Shown: positions 42,708-54,467, numbered from the stretch's first letter. The stretch: DNA of 64,000 nucleotides from an uncultured Flavobacteriaceae bacterium (GCA_938017825.1 CALIJE010000042.1:56938-120937), one strand, 5' to 3'. Translations and numbers: made by a program. The notes: generated by a model from the sequence alone, not told the origin.

Positions 42708-43568
42708 CTATTCTATGGTTATCGTTTTGGTAAAGGTCTGACAAATTGCAAAATAACCTAAAGCAAAATTATCGCTATTCTCTACGTTGTCAAAAGAGTC
42801 GATATTGTTGATGCCGGTAATGTTGATAATGTTACCGCGAACCGTTGCAGAAGGGGTTTGAAAGGGCCCAGTACTGCCACTATTGGCCTGAACAATAATT
42901 TGATTCATATAATTGTAAAACAATTCATCCACACCAAGTAGACTTACATTTATATCCATACCGGCGTTCACACTCTCATCGTAGAAATATGAGAATTCAA
43001 AACGTTGTCCAGGATAAAATTCATCCTCGGTAACCAAATATTCATTAAAGTCTAAATCAAAGAGGTAAAAATCCTCGCGATCTGGTTGATCTGTAAAAGA
43101 AACAATGATTTCGGTCTCATCTCCGCCGAACAAGGAGCCATCCCCTTGAGCCAATTCGTCTATATCACTAGTAGGGACAAATGCCGTTTGTGCCAAAAAA
43201 CGTTCTCCCTGATGCTCTAATATGAGTTGTAGGGTACCTTCGGTAAAGAAAATGGTCGTTTTAGAACCTTCATATATTCCTGGAGCCACCTCGGTCATCA
43301 CAAGTGAATTAAGGTCCAATGGTCCTGTGGGTACATAATCAGGGTTGATCAGGGTTATGGCATCCAAACTTGTTGTTTGCAACTCATCGAAGAAGCCACT
43401 GGTCTGGCCAACCTTTACTTGAACTGTTTGAATGGGTTCACTTACATCCAATCGAAAAACGGCATCGACGGTTAATCGCGGACGGTCAACAGGAACATCC
43501 ACATCGATAACATCCTCACACCCGAGCAGAATGAAAACAACTGGTAATATGTAAAAAAGCTTCCTCAT
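42708..43568 (-). CDS. DUF4249 family lipoprotein, partner of TonB receptor
   Basis: A 286-residue lipoprotein (MRKLFYILPVVFILLGCED, Cys17). The N-terminal IDVDVPVDRPRLTVDAVFRLD and a beta-rich remainder fit DUF4249, whose genes regularly follow TonB-dependent receptors in Bacteroidota. By analogy with SusD it may sit over the receptor as an outer-membrane lipoprotein, but this is not established for the family. It is three bases after the receptor stop, so co-transcribed. Ligand unknown. Confidence 0.9.
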   Translation of the reverse strand: MRKLFYILPVVFILLGCEDVIDVDVPVDRPRLTVDAVFRLDVSEPIQTVQVKVGQTSGFFDELQTTSLDAITLINPDYVPTGPLDLNSLVMTEVAPGIYEGSKTTIFFTEGTLQLILEHQGERFLAQTAFVPTSDIDELAQGDGSLFGGDETEIIVSFTDQPDREDFYLFDLDFNEYLVTEDEFYPGQRFEFSYFYDESVNAGMDINVSLLGVDELFYNYMNQIIVQANSGSTGPFQTPSATVRGNIINITGINNIDSFDNVENSDNFALGYFAICQTFTKTITIE

Positions 43569-43571
43569 AGC

Positions 43572-45971
43572 TTAAAATTTAAAATTGTAGGTTACCGCAG
43601 GAACCACCCCGAAAATCGAGGTGCGAATAGCCTCATTTGCCCCTGTATCTTGATTCTTTCTAAAATTGATGGACGCGGCATTTTTTCTATTATAAATATT
43701 ATATACACTAAAGACCCATTCGCCCTTAAAGTTTCGATTTTTGTTTTTTCGAGGGGTAAGAGTAGCAGACACATCTATACGGTGGTAATCCGGAAGTCGT
43801 TCTGTATTTCTTCTCCCGTAAAAGGGAACAATCAGGCCCTGAACTTCAAATTGCCCAATAGGGTAATTCGTAGGTTGGCCGGTTTGATAAACAAAATTCG
43901 TGTTGAAAGTCCATTTTTCGTTGAGCTCATAACTACCATAAAAGGATATGTCATGAGGTTTGTCATAGGGCGTATTATACCAATCCCCGAAATTGATCCC
44001 GGTCTCAAGATTGGATCTGCCATTGTCGAAACTGGGTGTTCTTCCCGGTGTACGCTGTTCAGATTTGGATAGGGTATAAGCCAACCAACCTTGAAACTTC
44101 CCTGAATTTTTTCGAAGCAACACCTCCAGGCCATAAGCGCGTGCCTGACCGTTTAAGATTACTTGTTCAATGGCATCATTGGCTATAAGATTTGCACCGT
44201 CAATGTAGTCGATGCGATTTTGAATATCCTTGTAAAAGACTTCACTTTCGATCGACCAATCCCCATTTTTGATATTTTTGAAAAACCCTAGAGCATATTG
44301 GTCGAGCAGTTGCGGCTTCGCGAACGGTCCGCTGGGAGTCCAAACATCCAACGGAGTAGGGGAACTGGTGTTGGACAAGAGGTGCAGGTATTGGGCCAAA
44401 CGGGTATAACTTGCCTTCACCGAACTATTCTCATTGATCGTATACGAAAGGGAAATACGCGGTTCGATATTGTTAAAGGTAGCAAGGCTGCCAGATCTTC
44501 CTGGATTGATGGTCTCTATAGGATCTGCCTCACTATAGGTCAATGTAAATGGATCGAAGTCTACAGGGTCGTTGTTGGCATAAACATTCAGTTCATCTTG
44601 CCCCAAACGCACAAAATTACTATATCGAATGCCGTAACCTAAGCTTAGGTTAGGGGTAATATCATGTTCCACATCAATGTAGGCGGCAAATTCGTTGGCA
44701 TACTTTTGCGTGAGTTGATCCTCAATAATTCCCGATTCTGAGTTGCTAGGTTCAATTTTTCCAGGGTTAAACGCGTAATAAATATTGTTTAGGCCGTAAT
44801 TGACTTGTAGCTTATCATTCAAATAATGTTTTAGGTCATATTTCAGATTAAAATTTCGAATCCCCGAATTCCAATTGAATCCAACAAAATCCAATTTAAG
44901 TCCGTAGAAATAATCAGAATAGATCAGGGAAAGGTTCGAAAACAATTTGTCTGAAAACAGATGATTCCATCTAAAGTTTCCGACGGCATTGCCATAGGTG
45001 TTTTCAAAACTCTCGCTAATTCCAAAAACATCTCTGCCAAAGTACCCAGAAAGGTAAACACTATTGCGTTCGTTTATGTTATAATTGAGTTTCGTATTCA
45101 AATCATAGAAGTAGGCTGTGTTTTCTTGATCTGTCAATCTTAAAAACAGATGTGCATAGGAGCCTCGACCACCAACTAAAAAAGCGGCCTTATCCTTTAT
45201 TAGGGGGCCTTCGACCAACAGTCTGCTTGCAACCGCCCCAATGCCCCCGTTGGCATGAAATTCTTTGCTATTTCCTTCCTTTTGAAAGATGTCTAGAACC
45301 GAGGATACCCGCCCACCATAGCGTGCCGGGATGCCCCCTTTGTACAATTTAATATCTTTGATTGCATCAGGATTGAACACCGAAAAGAATCCGAATAGGT
45401 GCGAAGAATTAAAGATAATCGCCTCGTCCAAAAGAATCAAATTCTGATCGACTGCCCCTCCCCGAACATTAAATCCAGAGGCACCTTCACCAGCATTCGT
45501 AACTCCTGGCAAAAGTAAAATAGATTTGATGACATCGGCCTCGCCCAAAATAACCGGAATTTTCTTTATGGTGGCGGCAGAAAGTACATTTACACTCATC
45601 TGGGGGGTTCGTACGTCCATTTGTTCAACATCCTCGGTTACAACGACCTCTTGCAACTGTTCGGCTTCTTCGATCATTTTAAAATTGATCTTTCTATTTT
45701 CCGAAAGTTCTACATCCTGTACTATGTCTTTGAAACCCAAATAATTAACCAAAACTTTGTAGGTACCCTCCGGCAGTGTGATTGAATAAAACCCATATTC
45801 ATTGGTCGTAACCCCCGTTTTCAAGTCAGGAAAGGCAATGGTGACCCCAATAAGTGTCTCATTGCTAGATGCTTCTGAAATTGTTCCGCTCAAGGTATAT
45901 TTTTGCTGAGCGGAAACGAAAAATAAAATCGAGGACAAAAAGAAAAGGAGTACTGTGCAGTATAGTCGCAT
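43572..45971 (-). CDS. TonB-dependent receptor with carboxypeptidase-like N-domain
   Basis: A 799-residue outer-membrane receptor. Signal about residues 1-21 (FFVSAQ). A carboxypeptidase-regulatory-like domain spans about 24-105 (YTLSGTISEASSNETLIGVTI, GFYSITLPEGTYKVLVNYLG). A plug domain follows (EVVVTEDVEQMDVRTPQMSVN, GASGFNVRGGAVDQNLILLD, YGGRVSSVLDI). The barrel runs to the end and finishes VVPAVTYNFKF with a terminal Phe. It is shorter than SusC-type receptors (about 1000) and pairs with DUF4249 instead of SusD. The substrate is not apparent from context. Confidence 0.94.
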   Translation of the reverse strand: MRLYCTVLLFFLSSILFFVSAQQKYTLSGTISEASSNETLIGVTIAFPDLKTGVTTNEYGFYSITLPEGTYKVLVNYLGFKDIVQDVELSENRKINFKMIEEAEQLQEVVVTEDVEQMDVRTPQMSVNVLSAATIKKIPVILGEADVIKSILLLPGVTNAGEGASGFNVRGGAVDQNLILLDEAIIFNSSHLFGFFSVFNPDAIKDIKLYKGGIPARYGGRVSSVLDIFQKEGNSKEFHANGGIGAVASRLLVEGPLIKDKAAFLVGGRGSYAHLFLRLTDQENTAYFYDLNTKLNYNINERNSVYLSGYFGRDVFGISESFENTYGNAVGNFRWNHLFSDKLFSNLSLIYSDYFYGLKLDFVGFNWNSGIRNFNLKYDLKHYLNDKLQVNYGLNNIYYAFNPGKIEPSNSESGIIEDQLTQKYANEFAAYIDVEHDITPNLSLGYGIRYSNFVRLGQDELNVYANNDPVDFDPFTLTYSEADPIETINPGRSGSLATFNNIEPRISLSYTINENSSVKASYTRLAQYLHLLSNTSSPTPLDVWTPSGPFAKPQLLDQYALGFFKNIKNGDWSIESEVFYKDIQNRIDYIDGANLIANDAIEQVILNGQARAYGLEVLLRKNSGKFQGWLAYTLSKSEQRTPGRTPSFDNGRSNLETGINFGDWYNTPYDKPHDISFYGSYELNEKWTFNTNFVYQTGQPTNYPIGQFEVQGLIVPFYGRRNTERLPDYHRIDVSATLTPRKNKNRNFKGEWVFSVYNIYNRKNAASINFRKNQDTGANEAIRTSIFGVVPAVTYNFKF

Positions 45972-46044
45972 TCAAGGCAAATTTTTATAAAAATAAGTAT
46001 GAAAAGTACGGGGTGAAAATCCTTAACGTTTATTTGGGAAATTG

Positions 46045-46070
46045 AAAACCCCCGATCAAGTCGAGGGTTT
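46045..46070 (-). terminator. Probable terminator of icd
   Basis: Minus strand AAACCCTCGA, loop, TCGGGGGTTT with a small bulge and a TTTTC tail, 28 bases after the icd stop. Confidence 0.7.
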
Positions 46071-46097
46071 CTATTGTTCTAATACGATTTTTTCAAA

Positions 46098-48416
<2,319 letters not shown>

Positions 48417-48430
48417 CTAGGCCAAAAGAT

Positions 48431-48470
48431 AAAAGCCATATCATTGTACAAGTACATTGACATGGCTTTC
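48431..48470 (-). terminator. Terminator-like hairpin in the rplS-icd gap
   Basis: Minus strand AAAGCCATGTCA pairs with TGATATGGCTTT (one mismatch); the loop region can also pair (TGTAC/GTACA); TTTTATCTTTT follows. It cannot belong to rplS, which has its own terminator at 48919-48946, so it implies a separate leftward transcript. Confidence 0.6.
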
Positions 48471-48611
48471 TTTTTGGTAACTGGCAAACTGTTTGTTTCG
48501 CTCGAAAGAAAAACCGCAACCATTGATTGCATTTGCATCATTACCACCACGTTTAAAATACATTTGTTTATTAGTCTTACCCAAACAACTTCTGTATTTT
48601 TTTCTGTTCAT
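48441..48611 (-). CDS. Possible 56-residue basic small protein
   Basis: ATG at 48609-48611 opens a 56-codon frame ending in TGA inside the terminator-like hairpin. The product begins MNRKKYRSCLGKTNKQMYFK, with a basic start, then GGNDANAINGCGFSFER and a polar end. Codon choice in the second half resembles real genes here. The start has only a weak ribosome site (ATAGG), and no homologue is recognised. It may be a small protein, part of a regulatory RNA, or chance. Confidence 0.3.
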   Translation of the reverse strand: MNRKKYRSCLGKTNKQMYFKRGGNDANAINGCGFSFERNKQFASYQKESHVNVLVQ

Positions 48612-48918
48612 CAAACCTATTGATGTTTTCTTAAAACCGAGATTTTAAGAAAATCAATTTAGTTCCTAAAGCGTTCAGTAAAGGCAACCGCCCTCACAAC
48701 TTTATTCGTAAGTAATTATTTTGGGTTACCCCACTGTCCTTACCAACTAAACTTACAGTATAAATTACGTGAACTTTATAGTTTTTAATTGAATCTCCTC
48801 GACAGAGCTTCCTTTAAAGACACTTAAATATAGAAAAAATTAGAATCGCCTACCAAATATTTAACATATTAGTAATGAACATGTTATGAACCTAGGTAAT
48901 TAACAAATGTTCATAAAA

Positions 48919-48946
48919 AAAAGCCTTCCAATTTTGGAAGGCTTTT
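48919..48946 (-). terminator. Intrinsic terminator of rplS
   Basis: Stem AAAAGCCTTCC/GGAAGGCTTTT with a six-base loop, 21 bases after the rplS stop; the minus strand continues in a T run. Confidence 0.92.
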
Positions 48947-48966
48947 GAGTAAGTTGAAGCGTTGCT

Positions 48967-49317
48967 TTAGGAACGCACTTCTTTGATTCTGGCTTTCTTG
49001 CCAGTAAGTCCTCTAAAGTAAAAGATACGAGCTCTGCGAACCTTACCTTTTTTATTGACTTCTATTTTCTGTAAGGCGGGCATGTTTACCGGGAAAATTC
49101 TTTCCACGCCTATAGTACCACTCATTTTTCTAATGGTAAAGGTCTCGGTCGCCCCAGAACCTCTTCGTTGAATAACTACACCTTTAAAGAACTGAGTACG
49201 TTTTTTTTCACCTTCCTTGATTTCGTAATAAACCGTTATGGTGTCACCAGCCGAAAAATTCGGAAACTCCTTTTTGGCTACAAATTCGTTTTCTACAAAG
49301 CTAATTAATGAATCCAT
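48967..49317 (-). CDS. rplS: Large ribosomal subunit protein bL19
   Basis: A 116-residue 50S protein at the 30S interface. SAGDTITVYYEIKEGEKKRTQFFKGVVI, RRGSGATETFTIRKMS and VERIFPVNMPALQKIEV are diagnostic, with the basic end RRARIFYFRGLTGKKARI. It is normally next to trmD, and here trmD lies upstream on the same strand. It has its own promoter and terminator. Confidence 0.97.
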   Translation of the reverse strand: MDSLISFVENEFVAKKEFPNFSAGDTITVYYEIKEGEKKRTQFFKGVVIQRRGSGATETFTIRKMSGTIGVERIFPVNMPALQKIEVNKKGKVRRARIFYFRGLTGKKARIKEVRS

Positions 49318-49385
49318 GATTCCTTTTTACTGTTATGTAATGGTCAACGTTCACGATTTTCGTCAGAGGTTGATTTTACAGGAGG

Positions 49386-49415
49386 CAAAAATAAGCCATA
49401 ATTCAGAAACAACAA
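49386..49415 (-). promoter_or_regulatory. Promoter of rplS
   Basis: Minus strand TTG, 19 bases, TATTTTTG: an exact Bacteroidota promoter, about 69 bases before the rplS ATG. Confidence 0.8.
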
Positions 49416-49460
49416 GCTATTTATTGCTTTTTTTGTATTTCAAAATCACTTCGAAAATTT

Positions 49461-50135
49461 TTATTCCAATAAATCTGGGCGTAGTGTTTTAGTTCGTTTT
49501 ATGGCCTCCTGTTCTCGCCATTCTTCAATTTTGGGGAAGTTCCCACTGAGTAGTATTTCCGGAACTTTTAAACCCTTGTATTCCGCCGGTCTTGTAAAAA
49601 CTGGCGGTGCTAATAGTCCGTCTTGAAAACTATCGGTCAAGGCAGATGTTTCATTGTTCAGCACCCCTGGTATTAGTCTAATTATGGTATCGCATAAAAC
49701 GGCCGCACCCAACTCCCCACCTGAAAGTACGTAATCCCCGACTGATATTTCCTTGGTAATAAAAGTGTCTCGCACTCGCTGGTCTACCCCCTTGTAATGT
49801 CCGCATAAAATAATGATGTTGTCGAGTAGGGAAAGACTGTTCGACATTTGTTGGTTCAAGGTTTCCCCATCTGGAGTCATATAGATGATTTCATCATAAT
49901 TGCGTTCTGACTTTAAGGCCGAAATACATTTGTCTATAGGTTCGATCATCAGTACCATACCGGCTCCGCCTCCGAATTGGTAATCGTCTACTTGATTGTA
50001 ACTCTTGTCAGTGTAATCCCTGATATTGTGAAAATGTACTTCAACAAGACCTTTGTCACTGGCCCTTTTGAGAATGGAGGCTTCAAATGGACTCTTTATT
50101 AATTCGGGCAGTACGGTGATAATGTCGATTCGCAT
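49461..50135 (-). CDS. trmD: tRNA (guanine-37-N1)-methyltransferase
   Basis: SPOUT methyltransferase that forms m1G37 next to the anticodon and prevents frameshifting. It has 224 residues from ATG at 50133-50135; an in-frame start 11 codons upstream overlaps the GNAT gene and is unlike the family. [40 protein letters not shown] and [17 protein letters not shown] (knot) are hallmarks. It ends about 150 bases before rplS and begins 20 bases after the GNAT stop, so GNAT and trmD are probably co-transcribed. Confidence 0.96.
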   Translation of the reverse strand: MRIDIITVLPELIKSPFEASILKRASDKGLVEVHFHNIRDYTDKSYNQVDDYQFGGGAGMVLMIEPIDKCISALKSERNYDEIIYMTPDGETLNQQMSNSLSLLDNIIILCGHYKGVDQRVRDTFITKEISVGDYVLSGGELGAAVLCDTIIRLIPGVLNNETSALTDSFQDGLLAPPVFTRPAEYKGLKVPEILLSGNFPKIEEWREQEAIKRTKTLRPDLLE

Positions 50136-50155
50136 ATAAAGAGCTTTGGAGTAAT

Positions 50156-50596
50156 TTATGCCGTCCAAAAGTAATGAAAACTATGTACATCTTTCTGCCA
50201 TCCCAGACGCTCATAAAGCCGTTGAGCAGGATTGTCGGTGGCAGTTTCCAATGCCAGCCCCTTATAGCCTGCATTTTGACAGTAGACTTTGGCTTTTTCC
50301 AATAAATCTTCTCCTATGCCTTTTTTTCGGAACTCGGGCAATACGAAAAGGTCATTTAAAATATAGACCGGTTGCATTGATACCGAAGAAAATGAGCTGT
50401 ACAATTGCGTAAACCCTACGGGCTCTTTTTCATGGAAGGCCAATAAAACAACAGATTCTTTATTATCAAAACGCTCTTTAAGAAAATGGGCGGCAGCCTC
50501 TAAATTTGATTCCTGTTCGTAAAAAACACGGTACTGGTCAAACAGTACGGCCAGTTGATCGATATGACGTGGGGTGGCTTCTATAATCTCGGTCAT
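50156..50596 (-). CDS. GNAT family N-acetyltransferase
   Basis: A 146-residue acetyl-CoA-dependent acetyltransferase. Motif A is [25 protein letters not shown] near 88-112, with the Q/RxxGxG/A acetyl-CoA loop as RKKGIG. Motif B is [14 protein letters not shown] near 126-139. The acceptor is not predictable. It lies between a coiled-coil membrane gene and trmD in the same orientation, after a terminator. Confidence 0.9.
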   Translation of the reverse strand: MTEIIEATPRHIDQLAVLFDQYRVFYEQESNLEAAAHFLKERFDNKESVVLLAFHEKEPVGFTQLYSSFSSVSMQPVYILNDLFVLPEFRKKGIGEDLLEKAKVYCQNAGYKGLALETATDNPAQRLYERLGWQKDVHSFHYFWTA

Positions 50597-50606
50597 AATT
50601 GCACAT

Positions 50607-50632
50607 AAAAAAAGCCCCTTTCGGAGCTTTTT
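50607..50632 (-). terminator. Terminator of the coiled-coil membrane gene
   Basis: AAAAGC-CCC-TTT-CGG-AGCTTTT hairpin with one asymmetry, three bases after the stop of the gene at 50635, and a T run on the minus strand. Confidence 0.8.
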
Positions 50633-50634
50633 GA

Positions 50635-51246
50635 TTACTTAGGCTTTTTTTGTTTGTTCAGCTCATCTTGCAATTGCCTATTTATTTTTTGCTCCCTTTC
50701 CAAAGCCCGTCTTCTATGGTCTTCATATTCTACTTCGAGTTCCGAAAGGTTCGTGCGGGCCTCCTGAGTGAGCGAGTTACTCTTTTTGAACTTAAAGATA
50801 AAAAACAGTAAGGTTCCCAATAGGGTGGCAATGGTCGCCCATAAAATTGAGTTATAGGTGGCCTTGGACACTTGCATGCCCAAAAAAGACAAACTATCTT
50901 TTTCCTCGGTAACCGTGACAAGGTTTCCGGTAGTTTCCTCTAATTTCTTGTTCAATGAACTGATGGTGGTTTCATGACCAGCAATTGTCGTCTTCAATTC
51001 CCCCTCTTTCTTACTATATACCGCAAGGGTGTCCAATACATTTTGACGAAGTTTGTCTAAAGAAATCACCCGAACCACCTCGTACTTTTTTCCGTCGGAG
51101 CGGTAGTTGCCAGATTTTTTATATATGTATTCGAATTGGCTGGAAATTGGTCCTTTATCCAAAGATAAAAGTTCAGTTTCCTGTGCATAATTTAGGTTTA
51201 CCGTTAACAAGACGGCCAGCGCAAGCAATATTCTTAAACCTTTCAT
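50635..51246 (-). CDS. Coiled-coil single-pass membrane protein of unknown function
   Basis: A 203-residue protein with a Sec signal (LALAVLLTVNLNYAQ), a periplasmic domain (about 22-75, EYIYKKSGNYRSDGKKYEVV), a coiled coil (about 80-120), a membrane helix at about 132-152 (ILWATIATLLGTLLFFIFKF), and a cytoplasmic charged coiled coil (EVEYEDHRRRALEREQKINRQ). The layout is seen next to trmD in other flavobacteria. It has no methyltransferase motif, so an annotation copied from trmD would be wrong. Function unknown. Confidence 0.82.
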   Translation of the reverse strand: MKGLRILLALAVLLTVNLNYAQETELLSLDKGPISSQFEYIYKKSGNYRSDGKKYEVVRVISLDKLRQNVLDTLAVYSKKEGELKTTIAGHETTISSLNKKLEETTGNLVTVTEEKDSLSFLGMQVSKATYNSILWATIATLLGTLLFFIFKFKKSNSLTQEARTNLSELEVEYEDHRRRALEREQKINRQLQDELNKQKKPK

Positions 51247-51437
51247 TTTAAAAATAGTTGGTAAGTGTTAATAAATAATAATTTAGAGCAGTCAAAAGTA
51301 ATTCAATAATATCAATTAAGAAAAAAAAACGGCTAATTGATGGCACAGCAGCAATCAAGCTGCAGAAAACATAGCTGCTCTTAAATTATATTATTGACCA
51401 AATCTAGGGAGGAACTATAGGGTCATTATTTAGTTGA

Positions 51438-52886
51438 CTAATAATAGGTAAATCTACGCACTTTTGCAATATATTTCGCAAGACGGATTACTTGATGTGA
51501 ATAACCAAATTCATTGTCGTACCAGATATAAAGAATAATATTTTTACCGTTTCGCGAGACCAAGGTAGCCATACTATCATAAATAGAAGGTGCAGAGGTG
51601 CCAACGATATCAGAGGATACCACCTCTTTACTTAAAGAATATTTAATCTGTTCGACCAAATCACCTTCTAAAGCATACTTTTTAATAATGGTGTTGATAC
51701 CATCAATGCTGGTTTTATTGTTGATTTCTAGATTCAATATAGCCAGTGAACCATTGGGTACGGGTACGCGTATCGCGTTAGAGGTGAGTTTGTCCTTTAA
51801 GCCTGGCAAGGCCTGGGTTACCGCCTTTCCAGCACCTGTTTCCGTAATCACCATATTAAGCGCTGCGGCACGGCCTCGGCGGTATTTGCCATGCATATTA
51901 TCCATTAGGTTCTGGTCATTTGTATAGGCATGAATGGTTTCTAAGTGTCCCTTCACAAGCCCTAGAGAATCATCTACCACTTTGAGGATAGGTGTAATGG
52001 CATTGGTGGTACAAGAAGCCGCCGAATATATCTTTACCTTATTCGGGTCATGCTCAGTATGGTTTACCCCATGAACAATATTTGGAATACCCTTGCCTGG
52101 GGCCGTTAATAAGACCTTTTCAACACCTTTTGATTTCAGGTGCAGTCCTAGCCCAGCTTTGTCCCGATAAACACCGGTATTGTCTATTACCAAAGCATTT
52201 TTGATTCCGTATTTAGTATAGTCGATTAGATCCGGACTTTTGGCCGATACCAAATAAACTGTGGTGCCATTAATGACAAGTGCTTTCTTTTTGACATTTA
52301 TGTTCACGGTGCCCATGAATTTTCCATGAACGGAATCGGTACGGAGCAGGTTAGCCCTTTTTTCCAAAATCGCCTCATTGATCGTTCCGCGAATAACAAT
52401 GGCTCGAAGTCGCAATTGATTGCCTTTACCGGTTTTTGCCATGAGTTCACGTGCCACCAAACGCCCAATTCTGCCAAAACCGTACAAGACCACATCTTGA
52501 GGCGTAATGTCTTTGGTTTTGTTCGCATTTTTGAGTTTGTCGAGTACGAAGGCCTTAACATCTGAATAGCCGGTATCGTCTGAATGGTATTCATAAGTGA
52601 GCTTGCCAATGTCTAATTTAGATGGAGGCAAGGGGATATCGTTAATGGCCCTTAGAATTTCCACGGAATCGAAAATAGAGATCGGTTTCTGAACAAATTT
52701 GCCCGCATATTCATGTAGGTTGATGATGTCGCTAACATTTTTGTCAATGACCTGATTTTTGAATAGCACAACCTCTATAGATTTGTCATACCATAAATCA
52801 CTGGTTAGCTTTATGAACTCGGTTGTCGCCTTTCTACGATCTGCCTGAAAAGCAAGTTCTTTTTCGTAGGAACTAATATTTGCCAT
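51438..52886 (-). CDS. gap: Glyceraldehyde-3-phosphate dehydrogenase, long form
   Basis: A 482-residue GAPDH, versus the usual 330-340. Residues 1-130 are a helical N-terminal extension with no recognised domain (SSYEKELAFQADRRKATTEF). The Rossmann motif GFGRIGR is at 136-142 and catalytic Cys in SAASCTTNAITP near 293. HAYTNDQNLMDN and YDNEFGYSHQV follow, as in the family. Extended forms of this type are known in Bacteroidota and some other bacteria; whether this is the glycolytic or gluconeogenic enzyme cannot be told. No other glycolysis gene is near. Confidence 0.94.
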   Translation of the reverse strand: MANISSYEKELAFQADRRKATTEFIKLTSDLWYDKSIEVVLFKNQVIDKNVSDIINLHEYAGKFVQKPISIFDSVEILRAINDIPLPPSKLDIGKLTYEYHSDDTGYSDVKAFVLDKLKNANKTKDITPQDVVLYGFGRIGRLVARELMAKTGKGNQLRLRAIVIRGTINEAILEKRANLLRTDSVHGKFMGTVNINVKKKALVINGTTVYLVSAKSPDLIDYTKYGIKNALVIDNTGVYRDKAGLGLHLKSKGVEKVLLTAPGKGIPNIVHGVNHTEHDPNKVKIYSAASCTTNAITPILKVVDDSLGLVKGHLETIHAYTNDQNLMDNMHGKYRRGRAAALNMVITETGAGKAVTQALPGLKDKLTSNAIRVPVPNGSLAILNLEINNKTSIDGINTIIKKYALEGDLVEQIKYSLSKEVVSSDIVGTSAPSIYDSMATLVSRNGKNIILYIWYDNEFGYSHQVIRLAKYIAKVRRFTYY

Positions 52887-52917
52887 TAAAATTGATTTTG
52901 TTGTTATATTGGTGTTG

Positions 52918-52925
52918 CAAAAGTA
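52918..52925 (-). promoter_or_regulatory. Candidate -7 element of gap
   Basis: Minus strand TACTTTTG, an exact TAnnTTTG match, 32 bases before the gap ATG. The nearest TTG upstream is too far for a standard -33 element. Confidence 0.5.
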
Positions 52926-53035
52926 ATTATTTACTTAGGTTTTTGTTAGGGTTCCAACAAAGAACTCGATTAAACTATTTCTTTTTTCCCTGAATGTCTT
53001 TATTTAGAGGATACCATTTGCATCATAAAATAAAA

Positions 53036-53057
53036 AAAGCCCCATTATAGGGGCTTT
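53036..53057 (-). terminator. Intrinsic terminator of the HtrA gene
   Basis: Stem AAAGCCCC/GGGGCTTT, six-base loop, with a T run on the minus strand, 18 bases after the HtrA stop. Confidence 0.9.
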
Positions 53058-53075
53058 GTAAATCTTTAGGGACAA

Positions 53076-54467
53076 CTATTGGAATATCAATCGTTCTCGT
53101 TCACCATCTTCATTCAAAAGGGTAATACTAGTATCTCCATATTTCGATATTTGTTCAAATAGTATTTTCGCGTCTTTGATATTTTTAATGTCTTGACCGT
53201 CGACTTCGATAATAACTTTGCCTACTAAATCATACCTGTTGAACGCCAAAGGCACAGCTCTAATAATTACACCATTTTCGGTATCAAAATTCCTTTTTTC
53301 CTTTTTAGTAAGATTTTTCACCTCAAAACCAAAATTTTCAACTATCAAGGTTTGGGCTTCTTTAAGGGTCACGGGCAAAACCAATTGTTCACCGTCTCTT
53401 TCGATAGCAACATCAATTTTGTCACCTGGTCTTTTGCTCGAAACATAACCCGTAAGATCCGGAAAATTGCGAACCTTTATCCGATCAACTTTTTTGATAA
53501 TATCACCTTCCTTTAAACCGGCGTCCTGTGCCCCCGATTCGTCTTCAACTCCTGAAACATATACACCATCTATTTCATTAAGACCTTGTTCAACTGCATA
53601 GCGGGTATTTTTCCCGAAAGATTGAATACCTAGCACCCCTTTTTTTACATTTCCAAATTCAGATAAGTCGTCTACGACCTTCTTAGCGATATTGCTGGGA
53701 ACGGCAAACGAATAGCCTACATAAGAACCTGTTTGTGACGTAATAGCAGTGTTGATGCCGACCAGTTGCCCATCGGTATTTACCAAAGCGCCTCCGCTGT
53801 TGCCCGGATTTACAGCCGCATCCGTTTGAATGAACGATTGACCTTTTCCTAAATTTCTTGCCTTTGCGCTGACAATCCCAGCGGTTACCGTAGACGTTAA
53901 GTTGAACGGATTGCCTACGGCCAAAACCCATTCTCCGATTTTAGTGTCGTCAGAATCACCAAAGGTCAGATACGGGAGTTGTTCTTCAGCATCTATTTTG
54001 AGTAAAGCGATATCGGTCTTGGGATCTGATCCCACAAGTTCCGCATCATAGGTTTTATTGTTGTTCAAGGTAACTTGAAGTCTAGTGGCATTGGCAACGA
54101 CATGATTGTTGCTTACAATATACCCATCTGGAGTAATGATTACCCCTGATCCAGAACCAACTTGAGCGCGCTGTCCTTGACCAGATCCGTAGAAAAGATC
54201 GCTTAAACTTACCGGTCCGGAACTAATGCTCATATTTTTTACGTGCACTACGGCATTTACCGTATTTTGTGCCGCAAGGGTGAAGTCGACCTCATCGATA
54301 CCCGAGCCTTTGTTGGAGGTTGGCGAATAGTTTGTCAATAAAGTTTGGTTATCTTGATTTTCAGTGACTAAGGCAAAATTTTGCTTCTCGAAAAAAAGTT
54401 TATATGCTCCGAGTGTCAGTGCGCCAGCAAAGACGGCCACCATAAATAGACTGGCAATTTTTTTCAT
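53076..54467 (-). CDS. Periplasmic serine protease DegP/HtrA family
   Basis: A 463-residue envelope protease/chaperone. A signal or anchor helix lies at about 5-25. The trypsin-like domain has His122 (SNNHVVAN), Asp152 (KTDIALLK) and Ser224 (NPGNSGGAL). Two PDZ domains follow: the first from about 260 (KKGVLGIQSFG, AGLKEGDIIKKVDRIKV) and the second near 380-463 (GVIIRAVP, KVIIEVDGQDIKNI). It degrades or refolds misfolded envelope proteins and is usually induced by envelope stress. Monocistronic, divergent from dapF. Confidence 0.95.
   Translation of the reverse strand: MKKIASLFMVAVFAGALTLGAYKLFFEKQNFALVTENQDNQTLLTNYSPTSNKGSGIDEVDFTLAAQNTVNAVVHVKNMSISSGPVSLSDLFYGSGQGQRAQVGSGSGVIITPDGYIVSNNHVVANATRLQVTLNNNKTYDAELVGSDPKTDIALLKIDAEEQLPYLTFGDSDDTKIGEWVLAVGNPFNLTSTVTAGIVSAKARNLGKGQSFIQTDAAVNPGNSGGALVNTDGQLVGINTAITSQTGSYVGYSFAVPSNIAKKVVDDLSEFGNVKKGVLGIQSFGKNTRYAVEQGLNEIDGVYVSGVEDESGAQDAGLKEGDIIKKVDRIKVRNFPDLTGYVSSKRPGDKIDVAIERDGEQLVLPVTLKEAQTLIVENFGFEVKNLTKKEKRNFDTENGVIIRAVPLAFNRYDLVGKVIIEVDGQDIKNIKDAKILFEQISKYGDTSITLLNEDGERERLIFQ

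Noticed and set aside
48441-48918. tmRNA, RNase P RNA, 6S or SRP RNA in the gap
   Set aside because: The conserved cores of these RNAs (for example GAGGAAAGTCC of RNase P) are absent on both strands.
50635-51246. tRNA methyltransferase, from its position by trmD
   Set aside because: The sequence shows a signal peptide, coiled coils and one membrane helix, with no SAM-binding or knot motif; the true trmD is at 49461-50135.
51311-51341. Terminator of gap at the ATCAATTA/TAATTGAT inverted repeat
   Set aside because: The T run falls inside the loop rather than after the stem and the repeat lies about 100 bases past the stop, so it is not a normal terminator.
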